From: Rhipicephalus microplus
Lineage: Eukaryota; Arthropoda; Arachnida; Ixodida; Ixodidae
Direction: 5' to 3'
Length of the DNA: 64,000 nt
Assembly: GCF_043290135.1 (NCBI RefSeq)
Contig: NC_134710.1
Span: forward strand, 322,683,017 to 322,747,016
Shown here: piece after piece, positions 47,163-60,262 of the stretch
How the letters are laid out: each line of letters starts with the position of its first letter
Numbering within the stretch: the first letter of the stretch is position 1
Position numbers and translations under genes: made by a program
Notes under the pieces: generated by a model
The model's input: only the letters and a program-made list of their open reading frames with translations
What the model was told of the DNA's origin: nothing
Database searches by the model: none

Positions 47163-49896
47163 TGAAGAAGATTTAGGAAAAATTAAATATGTAGAAAAAT
47201 ATGAAAACATAGCAGAACACGAAGGAAACGTAGCAGATAATAAAGATGACTTAGTAGAACATTAAGAAGCCATAGAAGAAAAATATGTAGATTTGGCAGA
47301 ATATGTAAATGCTGTAGCAGAACCTAAAGATAACGTACAAATATATATAAAGAGATAGCAGCAGAGTATGAAGATTTAACACAAATGTATGAGGCTGTAA
47401 TAGCAGACAAATATCAAGAAGATGTAGCTGCACCATATGTACAAGACATAGCAGCAGAATATGAACAAGATGATGCAACATAATATGAACAAAATGTAGC
47501 AGCATATTAATACGAGGGCTTAGCAGCACATTATTAAAATGCATAGTGGCCGAATAATAACATGACCTAGTGGCAGATTAATAACAAGCCTTATCAGCAG
47601 AATAATAGAAACACGAGAGAATATGAAGATGACGTAGCAGAAGATGAAGAGTTAGCATGAAATGAAGAGGAAAATATGAACATGTAGCAGAACATCAAGA
47701 TGTAGCACAAGAAAATGAAGATGTTGTAGCAGAATATGAAAATTATGTAGCAGAATATGAAGATTACGTAGCGGAATATCAAAATTACGTAGCAGACGAT
47801 GAAGAAGGCATCGCAAATTATAAGAATGGCATAACTGAAGAATACAAAAAAGATATAGCAAATTATGAAAATGGCAAAGCACAATATGAAGACGACATAG
47901 GAGACGAATATTAAGAAGACATACCTGAAGATTATGAAGAAGATGTAGCAGAATATAAGGATGATGTAGGAGCAGAGTATGAAGAAGACGAAACAGTAGA
48001 TTATAAAGACATATCACGAAATGTCATAATTACATAGCAAATGAATGTGAAAAAGCAGCGGATTAGGAAGAAAACAAAGCAGAAGTATATGAAGAAAACG
48101 TACAAGCAGAATAATAACAAGACGTAGCAGCAGAAGGAAAAAGACGTAGAAATTGAAGTTGACAGAACAGCCGAATATCAAAAAGAAGTAGCAGCAGAAT
48201 ATGAAGATGACAAAGGAGCCGAATATAAAGAAAACGCAGCAGCAGGTTATGAAAAAGACTTAGTGTAATATGAAGGAGTCGTAGCAGAAAACGAAGAGGT
48301 AGCAGAAAATGAAAAGGTAGCAGAAAATGAAGAGGTAGCAAAAAATGAAGAAAGCGGAGAATATGAAGATGTAGCAGAGCATGATGTCGAACCAACAGGT
48401 TAAGAAAGCACGTAGCAGCTGAGTATGAAGATTATCACAGCTGAATATGAAGAACACAGCAATGGATTGCAAGTACACATAGCAGTACATGAAGAAGTCG
48501 TAGCGGACCATGAAGATCATAGAAAATTATGAAGCGCAGCTAGGAGAAAATTACGTAGCAGAATAATATGCAGACACAGCAGCAAAATATGAAGAAAACG
48601 TAGCAGAAGTATAGTAATAAGACTTAGCAGCAGATTAATAACAAGTCGTAGCAGCAAAATATGAACGAAACTTTGCAGAATATGAAGATGGCTTAGCAGC
48701 TGAATATGAAGAAGACAGGAGAATATAAAGAAGACCGAGCAGATTATGGAAATATGGAAAAGTAGAAGGAAATGAAGAAAGAGCAGAATATGAGCATGTA
48801 GCAGAACATGATGACGGAAAAAAGAAAATGAAGGAGACCTAACACAAGAATTATACCTAGCAAAGTATGAAGTTGTTGCAGAGTATGAAGATCACATAGT
48901 GTAATGTGAAGAAGACATTGCAGAATATAAAAAAGACTTAGCTGAAGAGTAGGAAGACGACATTGCAAATTATGAAGAGGACTTAGCAGAATATGAAGAA
49001 GATGTAGCTGTAGAACTTGAAGAAGACGTAGCAGAATGTAAGAATGACGTAGCACAATGTGAAGATGGCATAGCAGAACATGACGCTGATGTGAGAGACT
49101 TTAAAAATAACGCCGCAAAATAGGAAGACGTACCAGAAGAATATGAAGAAGACATATCCGCATAATATGAATACAAAGCAGAAAGATATGAAGGTGACGT
49201 AGCAGATGAATTTGAAGACGTAGAACAAGTCTAAGGAGAAAACATAGCAGCAAAATAATGACAAGATATAGCAGCAGAGTAATACCAAGACGTGTACCTA
49301 GAAGAAAAAGACGTTGAAGAATATGAAGACGTAGCAGCTGGATATGTAGGTGACGTAGAAGATGAAAATGAAGAAGAGGTAGCTGATCAAATTGAAGACG
49401 ACATATTGGGCGAATATGAAGTAGACATGGGAGAATATAAATAACACATGTTAAAACATGGATACGTAGCAAAAAGTGAAGAAAGAGGAAAATATCAAGA
49501 TGTAGCAGAACATAAAAACGTAGCAGGAGATTAGGATGAACACGCAGCAGCAGAGTATGCTGAACACAGCAGCCGAATGTGAAAAATATGTAGCAGAACG
49601 TTAAGAAGAAATAGGAGAAGAAATGAGAAAAGTTAGCGGAAGAAAATGGAATAACACGTACCAGCAGACATGAAAGAAAACGTTGCAGAATATAAAGAAG
49701 AGCAGTATAATATTTAGATGACCCAACAGGATAAATGAAGAATACGTACCAGAATAAATTGTGCACTGGAAGAAAATGACGATGACGCGTAGAAGAAATT
49801 GAATATGATGTTGCAAAATATGAAGATGATGTAGCTGAAGATTATCAAGACAATGTAGCAAAACATGGAAATAACCTAGCTGAATATTATGAAAAT
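47163..49896 (+). repeat. Heptad array after M6, first part
   Basis: Long unit. Contains tandem-stop material near 47550-47610 and GCAGCTGAGTATGAAG at 48416. Confidence 0.86.
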
Positions 49897-50004
49897 GATT
49901 GATTGATTGGTATGTGGGGTTTAATGTCCCAAAACAACAATATGATTGTGAGAGACGCCATAGTGGAGGGCTCCAGAAATTTCGACCACCTGGGGTTTTT
50001 TAAC
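49897..50004 (-). mobile_element. S3: truncated Ruka-like SINE
   Basis: About 108 bp matching the tail half of S1/S4 (ATTGATTGGTATGTGGGG ... CACCTGGGG). The tRNA-like head is absent, so it is 5' truncated and promoterless. Confidence 0.85.
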
Positions 50005-51075
50005 AAGCAAATGATGTAGGAGAAGAAAGGACGATGACTTATGATATGAAAATGAAGAAGATGTAGCAGAATGTGATGATGACATAGCTGAAAAATATGA
50101 AGAAGACAATATATAATTGACATAGCAGAATATGGAGAAGACGTAGTAGAATTTGAAGAAGGCCTAGGCGTCTATAATACAGCTGGAGGAGCAGATTCTG
50201 GACAAACCACAACAAAATATTATGAAGAAAATGCAGGAGAATCTTATCAAGATGGCGTACCAGAGTATGAAGAGGCATAGCGAGAAAATATGAAGAAGAC
50301 AAGACACAATAGTATAAAGAAGATACAGCAGAAGAATATTAAAAAGAGGTAATGGGATATAGGAAAACGTAGCAGAAAATTAGAAGACGCAGTAATATAT
50401 AAAGATGACGAAGCAGAATGTGAAGAAGAGGTAGCAGTAGAAAATTAAGAAGGCATAGTAGATTATGGAGAAGACGTACCACACGAATATGAAGCAGATG
50501 TAAAATAAGAATGTAAATAGGTTGTAGCAGAATATGAAAAACGTAGCAGGGTATGCAGAACACGTAGCAGAAAAAACTAAAGAAGTGACAGAAAAAAAAT
50601 GAAGACGCACCTGATTATAAAGTTGACGTAGCTGACTATGAAACTTGCATAGTCGAAGATAAAGGTTACGTAGCCGAATATGTAAAATATGTTGAAGAAT
50701 ATGAAAATGACATAGCTGAAAAATACGAAATTGGCATTCAATATATGAGAAAGATGTAGTAGACAATGAAGATTACACAGTCGAATTTGAAGCGTACGTT
50801 CAAAATATGTAGAAAATGTTCCAGATAACAAAAATTACGTATCTGAAGAATACGAAGCAGTCATAGCAAAACAGGAACACGAATAAGTAGAATATAAAGA
50901 AGAGAAGCAGAAAATTAGAGAAAACGTAACAGAAGCTAAGGATGTTGTAGCACTATATAGGGATGATGTAGCAGAAGAAAATGAAGAGGTGGCAGAAGAT
51001 AAAATTGAAGAAAAACGTAGAAATAGATTATAAAGTTGACGAAGCTGTAGAATATCAAGATGGCATAGACTTAGA
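50005..51075 (+). repeat. Heptad array between S3 and S4
   Basis: Contains landmark TCTGGACAAACCACAAC (50197). Toward S4 it matches the sequence before S5 closely (AGAAGCTAAGGATGTTGTAG in both). Confidence 0.85.
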
Positions 51076-51311
51076 ATTGATTGATATGTGGGCTTTACCA
51101 TCCCAAAACCACCATATGATTATGAGAGACGCTGTAGTCGTGGGATTCAGAAATTTCCACCAACTGGAGTTTTTTAACGTGCAACCAAATCTGAGCACAG
51201 GGGCCTACAACATTTTCGCCTCCATTGGAAACGCAGCCTTCACAGTTGGGATTCGATCCCACGACCTGTGGATCAGCAGCCGAGTACCTTAGCCACTAGA
51301 CCACTGCGGCG
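51076..51311 (-). mobile_element. S4: Ruka-like SINE
   Basis: Full length; the tRNA-like head is at the right, with the B-box complement GGGATTCGATCCC at 51249. Flanks TAGACTTAGA and TAGACATAGGA are a probable target duplication. S5 sits at the same site in another unit. Confidence 0.88.
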
Positions 51312-51461
51312 AAGCTAGACATAGGAGAATATGAAGACAAAGCAGATTATGAAGGACACATAGCAGAAGAATAGGAAGAAGTCGTAGCAGCAGAGCATGA
51401 AGTAGACGATGTGGCAGAATTTAAAGATGGAACAGATTATGAAAAGACGTTGTAGATACAT
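51312..51461 (+). repeat. Heptad array end of the M6 unit
   Basis: Ends GTTGTAGATACATTG before M7; the terminal TAG is mutated. Confidence 0.85.
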
Positions 51462-51902
51462 TGTTTCCTAAAATTAACTAGAGGGGACTCTGGCACTGTG
51501 ATCATTCAGCGACTGTAGGAATGATCGGTAGTACACAGATTTACCTAGTCTTGGTAATTGTTGGCGGTGAATCACACTTATGGCTATGTTCATTGCGATG
51601 TTTCGTTTTTTTCGAAGGAAAAAAGGAACCATTCTGAAAATTGTGACCTAATTTGAAATAGTACTCCTAAAAAAGGAAGGTGGTGATGCACAATCAATGA
51701 AAAATTGCCGATTTGTGTTTGATGAAAAAGACTATGAAACCACACAAACGCACATGGACACCGATGTGCAAAAGATTAGACAACTCCGTGTATCACCCAC
51801 CATTCCCATGCTCGCCGAAGCACCTTGCGTTGTAGCCCCCAGAGACACTAGCGCTAGAGTTCTATCTTGTGCACATTTAGGAAACTCAATGGTTGTAAAA
51901 TA
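51462..51902 (+). repeat. Cap module M7 (subtype A3)
   Basis: Shares with M9 GGAAAAAAGGAACCA, AAAATTGT, and GGTGATGCACAATCAATGAA. Conserved ATG at 51889, open frame 51697-51906. Confidence 0.88.
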
Positions 51903-53838
51903 TTAGGAAGACGTGAAAAATATGAAGACGTAGTTATGAAAACGTAGAAGAACACGAAGGAAACGTAGCAGATAATAAATATGGTATAGTTGAAGAATAC
52001 GAAGAAGACATACAAGCAGATTATGAAAAAGATATATCAAAATACGTAGATGTGTGTAGCAGAATATGAAGAAGAACTAGCAAAGTATAAAGACATAGCA
52101 GCAGAACATGAAGATTTAGCACAAGTATATTAAGCTGATATAGCAGATGAATATGAAGAACATGTGGCTGCACAACATGAACAAGAAGTAGCAGCAAATT
52201 ATGAACACGATGTAGCAGCAGAGTATGAATCAGTCCTAGCAGCATAATATGAACAAGGCATAGCTGTACCATGTGAACAAGACGTATCAGCAGACTAATA
52301 ACAAGACTTAGCAGCACATTGATAGCAAGACGTGGTAGAAGAATGATAAGAAGATGTAGCAGTACAATAATAACAAGCCTTAGCAGCAGAATGATAGCAA
52401 GACGTGAGATTATCAAGATGACGTTGCAGCAGAATATGAAGACGTAGCAGAATATGAAGAGGTAGCAGGAAATGAAGAAAGAGCAAAATATGAACACGTA
52501 GAAGAAAATGAATACATAAAACCCAAAAAGAAAATGACGTGACAGAGTATAATGTTCATGTAACGGAATATGGAGATTACGTAGCGGAATATGAAAATAA
52601 CTTAGCAGAATATGAAGAAGACGTAGAAGACAGATATGAAGAAGATGTAGCTGAATATTATGAAGAAGGAGCAGGAGAATATAGGGATGATGTACAAGAA
52701 TGTGAAAATGATGAAACAAACTGTGAAGGTGGCGTAGCAGAACATGAAGACAACATAGCAGAAAATGATGTAGGAGCAGAATGTGAAGAAGACAAAACAG
52801 CAGAATATGAAGGAATAGCAAAAAATATCATGATTACGTAGCAAATGAACGTGAAAAGTAGAAGATTATGAAGAAGACAGCAGAAATATATGAAGAAACT
52901 GTTGGAGCAGAATATTAGGAAGACTTCGCAGTAGATTAAAAAGACATTATAGAATATTAGAATGACACAGCAGCCGAATATGGACATGACGTAACAGATA
53001 AAAATGAAGAAGACGTAGCAGCAGAATATGAAGAAGACGTAGCAACAAAATTTGAAGGTGGCATAGCAGCCGAGTATGAAGGAAACGTAGCAGCAGAATT
53101 GGAAAACGTAGCAGAAAATGAAGACATGGTAGGAGATGAAGACGTGGTAGAAAATGAAGACATGGCAGAAAATTATGAGGTAGGAGAAAATGAAGAAAGC
53201 AGAGAATATGAAGTTGTTGCAGAACATAAAGACGAAGCAACAGATTGAGAAGAGCACATATCAGCTGTAAAACATATTGAAGAATATGAAAATTACGTTG
53301 CTTAAATATACGAAATAGGCAAAGCGACATCTCAAAATGATGTAGTAGATAATGAAGATAACATAGTCGCAGATAAAAATTATGTTGCAGAATATGTCGA
53401 AGATGTTGCAGTATATGAAAATGATGTAGCTGAAGAATAGGAAGAAGGCATAGCAAAATATGAAAATGAATCAGAAAAACATGAAGAAATTGAAGCAGAT
53501 AAAATGAAATTTTATCAAAACATAACAGAATATAAGGATGTCATAGAAGAATACTAAAATTATGTAGTAGAAAAAAATGAAAACGACACAGCAGATGAAA
53601 CTGAAGGACCCATAACAGATGAAAACGAATAAGACATAGGTAAAAATATGAAGAAGACAGTGCTGTAGAATACGAAGGTGGCATAGAAGAATATGAAGGC
53701 TTAGAAGACTATAAAGAAGACGTAGCAGAAAAACATGAATGCGTAGAAGCATAGCATGAAGAAGGCGAAGCGGAAGAATTTAAAGAAGGAACGTAATTTG
53801 AAGACGGAGCAGAATATGAAAAGACGTTGTATATACAC
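51903..53838 (+). repeat. Short heptad array after M7
   Basis: Contains AAATACGTAGATGTGTGTAG (52040), tandem-stop block 52290-52400 and junction CAGCTGTAAAACATATTGAA (53263). Frame 52539-52841 is open for 100 codons. Confidence 0.87.
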
Positions 53839-54276
53839 AGTTTTCTGAAATTACCCAGAGAGGACTGTGGTGCTGCGATCGTTCAGCGACTATGTAAATG
53901 ATTGGTAGTACACAGATTTACCTAGCCTTCGTAATTGTTGGCGGCGAATCACACTTGCGGCTCCGTTCATTGCGATGTTTCAATTTTTTTGGAGGAAAGA
54001 GCGAACCATTCTGAACATCGTGGCCCAGTTTTAATTGGTACTTCTAAATGAATAACTTAGTGAGGTACAACCAATGAACATTTCCCGATTTGTTTAAGAA
54101 AACATCTCCAAGCTACATAAGCTCACACAGAGCCAGAAGTCAAAATATAAGACAAATTCGTGACCTATCCACCAATACTATGCTCCCTGAAGCACTATGC
54201 AATGTGGCCACCATAGACATTAGTGCCAGAGTTCTCTCTAGTGCACATTTAGGAGAAAATTTATGGGTGTAAAATA
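53839..54276 (+). repeat. Cap module M8 (subtype B)
   Basis: B-type variants (ATTTCCCGATTTG, CTATGCAATGTGGCC). A deletion removes a few bases at the TTTAGTGAG position (TTTAAGAAAAC here). Confidence 0.88.
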
Positions 54277-55445
54277 TGCAGAAAACGTAGGAAAAAATAA
54301 AAATATACCAAAATAATAAAGCATAGAAGAACACGAAGGAAACATAGCAGATAATAAAGATGGCAAAGTAGTGGAATATGAAGAAGTTATAGAAAGAGAC
54401 TATGAGGAAGATTTAGCAGAATATGCTGATGGTGTCGCAGAAGATGAAGATCACACAACATAATATGAAGACATAGCAGCAGAATATCAAGATTTAGTAC
54501 AAATATATGAAGCTGACATAGCAGATGATCATGAAGAAAATGCAGCTGCACAACTTGTACAAAACGAAGCAACATATTGTGAACAAGACGTAGCAGCAGA
54601 GTATCAACAAAACCTAGCAACATACTATAAAAAATATGTATCTGCACATGATGAACAAGACGTAGCAGCAGAATAATGACAGGACTTAGCAGCAGAATAA
54701 TAACAAGATGTAGCAGCAGAATAATACCAAGACGTAGCAGTGGAATAGTTAGAAGCCTTATCAGCAGAATAAGAGCAAGACGAAAGAATACGAACATGAT
54801 GTAGCAGCAGATTATGAAGAAGACGAAGCAGAATATGAAGAGGTAGCAGGAAATGAAGAAATAGCAAAATATGAACTTGTAGCAGAACATGAAGATGTAG
54901 CACAAGAAAATGAAATTGATGTAGCAGATTATGGAGAATATGTATCGGAATATCAAGATTACATAGCGGAATACGAAAATACATAGTGGGATAAGAGGAA
55001 GATGTCGTTAAAATTTAACAATGGCATAGCTCAAGAATACGAAGAAGAGGTAGCAAAATATGAAGAAGATGTAGGAGATGAATATGAAGAAGAAGAAGCT
55101 GAAAATAAGTATGATGTAGGAGATTGTGAAACAGACTGAAGATGATGTAGCAGTAGGACGTAGCAGCAGAATAAAAAGAAGACGTAGCCACATAACATGA
55201 AGACATAGCAGAAAAGTATGAAGTGACATAGAAAATGAATAAGAAAATGTAGCAAAAATATAAGAAGAAAACTTAGCAGCAAATAATGTCAAGACGAAGC
55301 AGCATACCCAGATGTAGCACTAGAAGAAAACGACATTGTAGATAATGAAGACGACCTAGCAGCTCAGTATAAAGGTGGCATAGCAGATGAAAATGAAGAA
55401 GAAGTAGCCGATGAAATTGAAGACGATATAGTGGAAGAATATGAA
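54277..55445 (+). repeat. Heptad array after M8, first part
   Basis: Runs to the ~95-bp insert. Tandem-stop block 54665-54770; single copy of the block that is duplicated after M5. Confidence 0.86.
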
Positions 55446-55540
55446 AATAAAATGATCACAGAAAAAGTGCACTACACTTTCTTAGCCAATCCCCCTGAGT
55501 GGGTATGTGCCATCATCCCAGGGAAACAAACAAACAAACA
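55446..55540 (+). mobile_element. ~95-bp insert with (CAAA)n tail
   Basis: The sequence is unrelated to the satellite, ends in (CAAA)n, and is absent at the same place in the parallel units (44935 and 61420). It looks like the 3' end of a non-LTR element or SINE; the family is not identified. Confidence 0.7.
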
Positions 55541-57146
55541 GACATGGGAGAATATGAAGACGTAGTAGAACATGAAGACGTAGTAGAAAGTGAAGAAAGA
55601 GAAGAATGCGAAGATGTAGCAGATAATGAAAACCTAGCAGGAGATTCGAATGAAAATGCAGAAGCTGATTATGCAGAACATAGCAGCAGAATGTGAAGAA
55701 GATGTAGCAGAAGGTGGGAAGGACATAGTAAAAGGAAATAAAGAAGACATTGCAGAAGAAAATAATGAAGACATACCAGCAGACTTAAAAGAAAATGTTC
55801 CAGACTTTAATGAAGATGCTGCAAACTATATAGATGTTGTAGCAGAATAAAATCAAGAAAGGGTAGCAGAGTAAAATGAAGAGTACCAGAACAAATAAAA
55901 GATTACATACCAGAAGAAATTGAAATGATTTAACAGAATATGGAGATGACATAGCTGAAGAACATGAAGAAGACGTAACAGAAGTATATGAAAATGACCT
56001 AGCTGAATAATATGAAATTGACGTAGCGGAAGAAAGTGACGATGACTCAGGAGATAAAAATAAAGAAGTCATAGCAGCATATGAAAATGGCATAGCTGAA
56101 ATATACGAAGAACACATAGTAATATAAAATAACATAGCAGGATATGAAGATGACGTAGAAGAATAAGAAGAAAGTGTAGGCATATATGATATAGATGAAT
56201 CAGCAGAATTTAGACAGGTTGCAACAGAATATTATGAAGGAAAAGCAGGAGAAATATATGAAGAGGGTGTGCCTGAGTATGAAAAGACATAGCAGAAAAA
56301 TATCAAGAACACAAGAGACGATAATGTGAAGACGTAGCACATTAATATTAAAAACTAGGTAACGAAATATAGGAAGACGTAGCAGATAATTAGGATGACG
56401 CAGTAGTATATAGGATGACGTTTAGGAGTGAGAAGAAGAAGAAGAGGTAGCTGTAGATCATGAAAAGGCATAGTACAGTGTCACGAAGACATAGCAGACA
56501 AATATGAAGCAGACATACCAAATATGAAAAAGACATAGAAGAACAATATATTTAGGGTAGCAGATTATGAAAAAAACGTAGCAGGATATGAAGATGACGT
56601 AGCAGATGAAACTAAAAGAGATGTGACACAAAAGCACGAACAAGATACAGGGGGAAAATTAGGACGAACCTGAATATAAACATGACGTAGCTGAATATGA
56701 AGTTTACATAGTCGAAGATGAAGGTTATGTAGCAGAATATGTAGAAGATGCTGAAGAATGTGAAAATGATATAGCTCAAAATACGAAATAGGCATAGCAT
56801 AATACGAAAATGATGTAGTACATAACGAAGATTACATAGTCTGAGATGAAAATTACGTTCCAGAATATGTAGAATATGTTGAAGATAACAAAAAAACGTA
56901 GCTGAAAAATGCGAAGAAATCATAGCAACACAGGAATACGAATTATCAGAATATAAAGAACAGAAGCAGCAGAATTCAAAGAAGAAGCAGAAAATATAAC
57001 AGAAGCTAAGGATGTTGTAGCACTCACTATAAGAGGATGATGTAGCAGAAAAAAATGAAGACGTACCAGAAGTTAAAATTGAAGAAAACATAGAAATAGA
57101 ATATAAGGTGACAAAGCTGTTGAATATGAAGATGACTTAGACCTAA
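55541..57146 (+). repeat. Heptad array between the insert and S5
   Basis: Includes frame 55650-55850 and landmark TTTAGACAGGTTGCAAC (56208). Confidence 0.86.
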
Positions 57147-57381
57147 AATTAATTGATATGTGGGGTTTAATGTACCAAAACCACCATATGATTATGAAAG
57201 ACGCTGTAGTCGAGGGCTTTGGAAGTTTCGACCACATGAGATTTTTAACGTGCTCCTAAATCTGAGCACACGGGCCTACAATATTTCCGCCTCCATCGGA
57301 AATGCAGCCGTCAATGGTAGGATTCGATCCCACGACCTGCAGGCAAGCAGTCAAGTGGCTCAGCCACTATACCACAGCGGC
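57147..57381 (-). mobile_element. S5: Ruka-like SINE, same site as S4
   Basis: Full-length SINE with B-box complement GGATTCGATCCC (57320). The flanks on both sides match those of S4, including GGCGAAGCT at its right edge. Confidence 0.88.
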
Positions 57382-57547
57382 GAAGCTGGACATAGAACAA
57401 TATGAAGACTTAGCAGATTACGAAGAATGCATGGCAGAAGAATATGAAGAAGACGTAACAGCATAGCTTGAAGTAGACGATGCAGCAGAATATAAAGAAG
57501 AAACAGAATTTGAAGACGGAACAAAATATGAAAAGATGTAAATTCCT
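57382..57547 (+). repeat. Heptad array end of the M8 unit
   Basis: Contains GAAGTAGACGATG(C)AGCAG, also seen after S4. Confidence 0.85.
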
Positions 57548-57982
57548 AGTTTCCTAACATTTGCTAGAGAAGACTCTGGCACTGTGATCATTCAGCGACT
57601 GTAGGAATGATTGGTTGTACACAGAATCACCTAGTATGGATAGATGTTGGCGGCGAATCACACTTAAGGCTACGTTCATTGCGATGTTTCGTTTTTTTGA
57701 AGGAAAAAAGGAACCAACCTGAAAATTGTTACCTAATTTGAAATGGTACTCCTAAAAAGGAAGGTGGTGATGCACAATCAATGAAGTTTCCAATTTCTGT
57801 TTAGTGAAAAAAAATTTCAAACCACACAAACCTACATGGCCACCGAAGTGCAAAGATTAGACAACTCTGTGTATCACCCACCATTCCCATGCTCGCCGAA
57901 GCACCTTGCGTTGTAGCTTCCAGAGACACTAGCACGAGAGTTCTATCTTGTGCACATTTAGGAAACTCAATGGTTGTATAAT
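57548..57982 (+). repeat. Cap module M9 (subtype A3)
   Basis: Closest to M7 by shared variants. Conserved ATG at 57970. Confidence 0.88.
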
Positions 57983-59822
57983 ATGAAGAAGACGTGAAAA
58001 AATATAAAGATGTAGATATGAAAATGTAGAAGAACACGAAGGAAACGTAGCAGTTAATAAATATGGTATAGTTGAAGAATACATAGAAGACATACAAGAA
58101 GAATATGAAAAATATTTATCAAAATACGTAGATGTGTGTAGCAGAATATGAAGAAGCAAAGTATAAAAACATAGCAGCAGAACATGAAGATTTAGCACAA
58201 ATATATATGAAGTTGATATAGCAGATGAATATGAAGATGCGGCTGCACAACATTAACAAGACGTAGCTGCACCATGTGAACAAGACGTATCAGCAGACTA
58301 ATAACAAGACTTAGCAGCACATTAATAACAAGACGTGGTAGCAGAATAATAACAAGATGTAGCAGCAGAAAAATAACAAGCCTTAGCAGCAGAATGATAG
58401 CAAGACGTGAGATTATCGAGATGACGTAGCAGCAGACTATGAAGACATAGCAGAATATGAAGAGATAGCAGGAAATGAAGAAAGAGCAAAATATGACATG
58501 TAGAAGAAAATGAAGACGTAGAACCAAAATGAATATGGTGTGGCCAAGTATAAAGTTTATGTAACGGAATATGGATACTATGTAGCAGAATAAGAAAATG
58601 ACTTAGCTGAATATGAAGAATACGTAGAAGACGAGTATGAAGAAGACGTAGCTGAATAGATGACGAAGGGGCAGCAGATTATAGGGATGATGCAGGAGAA
58701 TGTGAAAAATACGTAACATACTATGAAAATGACGTAGCAAAATATGACGTAGCAGCAGAATGTGAAGAAGACAAAAATGCAGATAATGACGACATAGCAC
58801 AGAACCTCAAGATTAGGTAGCACATGAATGTGAAAAGCAGCAGATTATGAAAAAGCCATAGCAGAAGTATGTGAAGAAATTGTTGAAGCAGAATATTAAG
58901 AAGACGAGCAGCAGAAAAAAATACATTGTAGAATATCAAGATGATATAGGAGCCGAATATGAAGAAGACGTTGCAGATAAATATGAAGAAGACGTAGCAG
59001 CTGAATAAGAAGATGGCATAGCAGCCGTGTATGAGGAAAATGTAGCAGCAGAATATGAAGACGTAGCAGCAAATGAAAGCATGGTATAAGATGAAGACGT
59101 GGCAGAAAATGAAGAGGTGGCAGAAAATGAAGACGTGGCAGAAAATGAAGAGGTAGGACAAAGTGAAGAAAGCAGAGAATATTAAGATGTAGCAGAACAT
59201 GAAGACAAAGCAACAGATTATGAAGAGCACATAGCAGCTGTAGAACATGTTCAAGAATATCAAAATTACATTGCCCAAATATCAAAGATAGACATGACAA
59301 AATCTGAAAATGATGTAGTAGATAATCAAAATACATAGTTGAATTTGAAAATTACATTGCAGAATATGTCGAATATGTTGCAGAATATGAATATGATGTA
59401 GCTGAAGAATACGAAGAAATCATAGCCAAATATGAATATGAACCAGAAGAACATGTAGAAAACAAAGCAGAAGAAATTGAAGAAGATGCAGAAGAATTTC
59501 ATCAAAACGTAACAGAATATAAGGATGTCATAGAAGTATACTAAAGTGATATAACAGAAAAAAATGAAGACGAGGCAGCAGATGAAAATGAAGGACCCAT
59601 AGCAGATGAAAATTACGAAGACATAGGTAAAAATATGAAGATGAGAAAGCTGTAGAATAGGAAGGGGCATAGAAGAATATGAAAATTTAGCAGACCATAA
59701 AGAAGACGTAGCCGAATAACGTGAAGGTGTAGAAGCAGAGCATGAAGAAGGCAAAGCGGAAGAATTTAAAGACGGAACATAATTTGAAGACGGAGCAGAA
59801 TATGAAGATGTTGTAGGTGCAT
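57983..59822 (+). repeat. Short heptad array after M9
   Basis: Contains AAATACGTAGATGTGTGTAG (58122), tandem-stop block 58295-58400, junction GCAGCTGTAGAACATGTTC (59235). Ends GTGCATAG. Confidence 0.87.
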
Positions 59823-60262
59823 AGTTTTCTAAAATTACCCTGAGAGGAATTTGGTGCTCCGATCATTCAGTGACTATGGAAATGATCAGTAGTACACAGA
59901 TTTACCTAGCCTTCGTAATTGTTGGCGGCGAATCACACTTGCGGCTCCATTAATTGCGATGTTTCACTTTTTTGAAGGACAAAGCAAACCATTTTGAACT
60001 TTGTGACCGAAATTCAATCAGTACTCCTAAATGATGAACTTTGTTAAGCACAACCAACGAACATTTCCCAATTTGTATTTTGTGAGAAAACGTCTCCAAG
60101 CTACACAAACTCACACGGAGCCAGAAGTTCAATTATTAGACAAATCCTTGAACTATACACCATTACCATGCTCGCTGAAGCACTATGCGCGTTGGCCACT
60201 CTAGACACCAGTGCCAAAGTTCTATCTAGTGCACATTTAGGAAAATCTATGGTTGTAAAATA
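59823..60262 (+). repeat. Cap module M10 (subtype B)
   Basis: B-type variants (ATTTCCCAATTTG, ACTATACACCATTACC). Conserved ATG at 60249. Confidence 0.88.
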
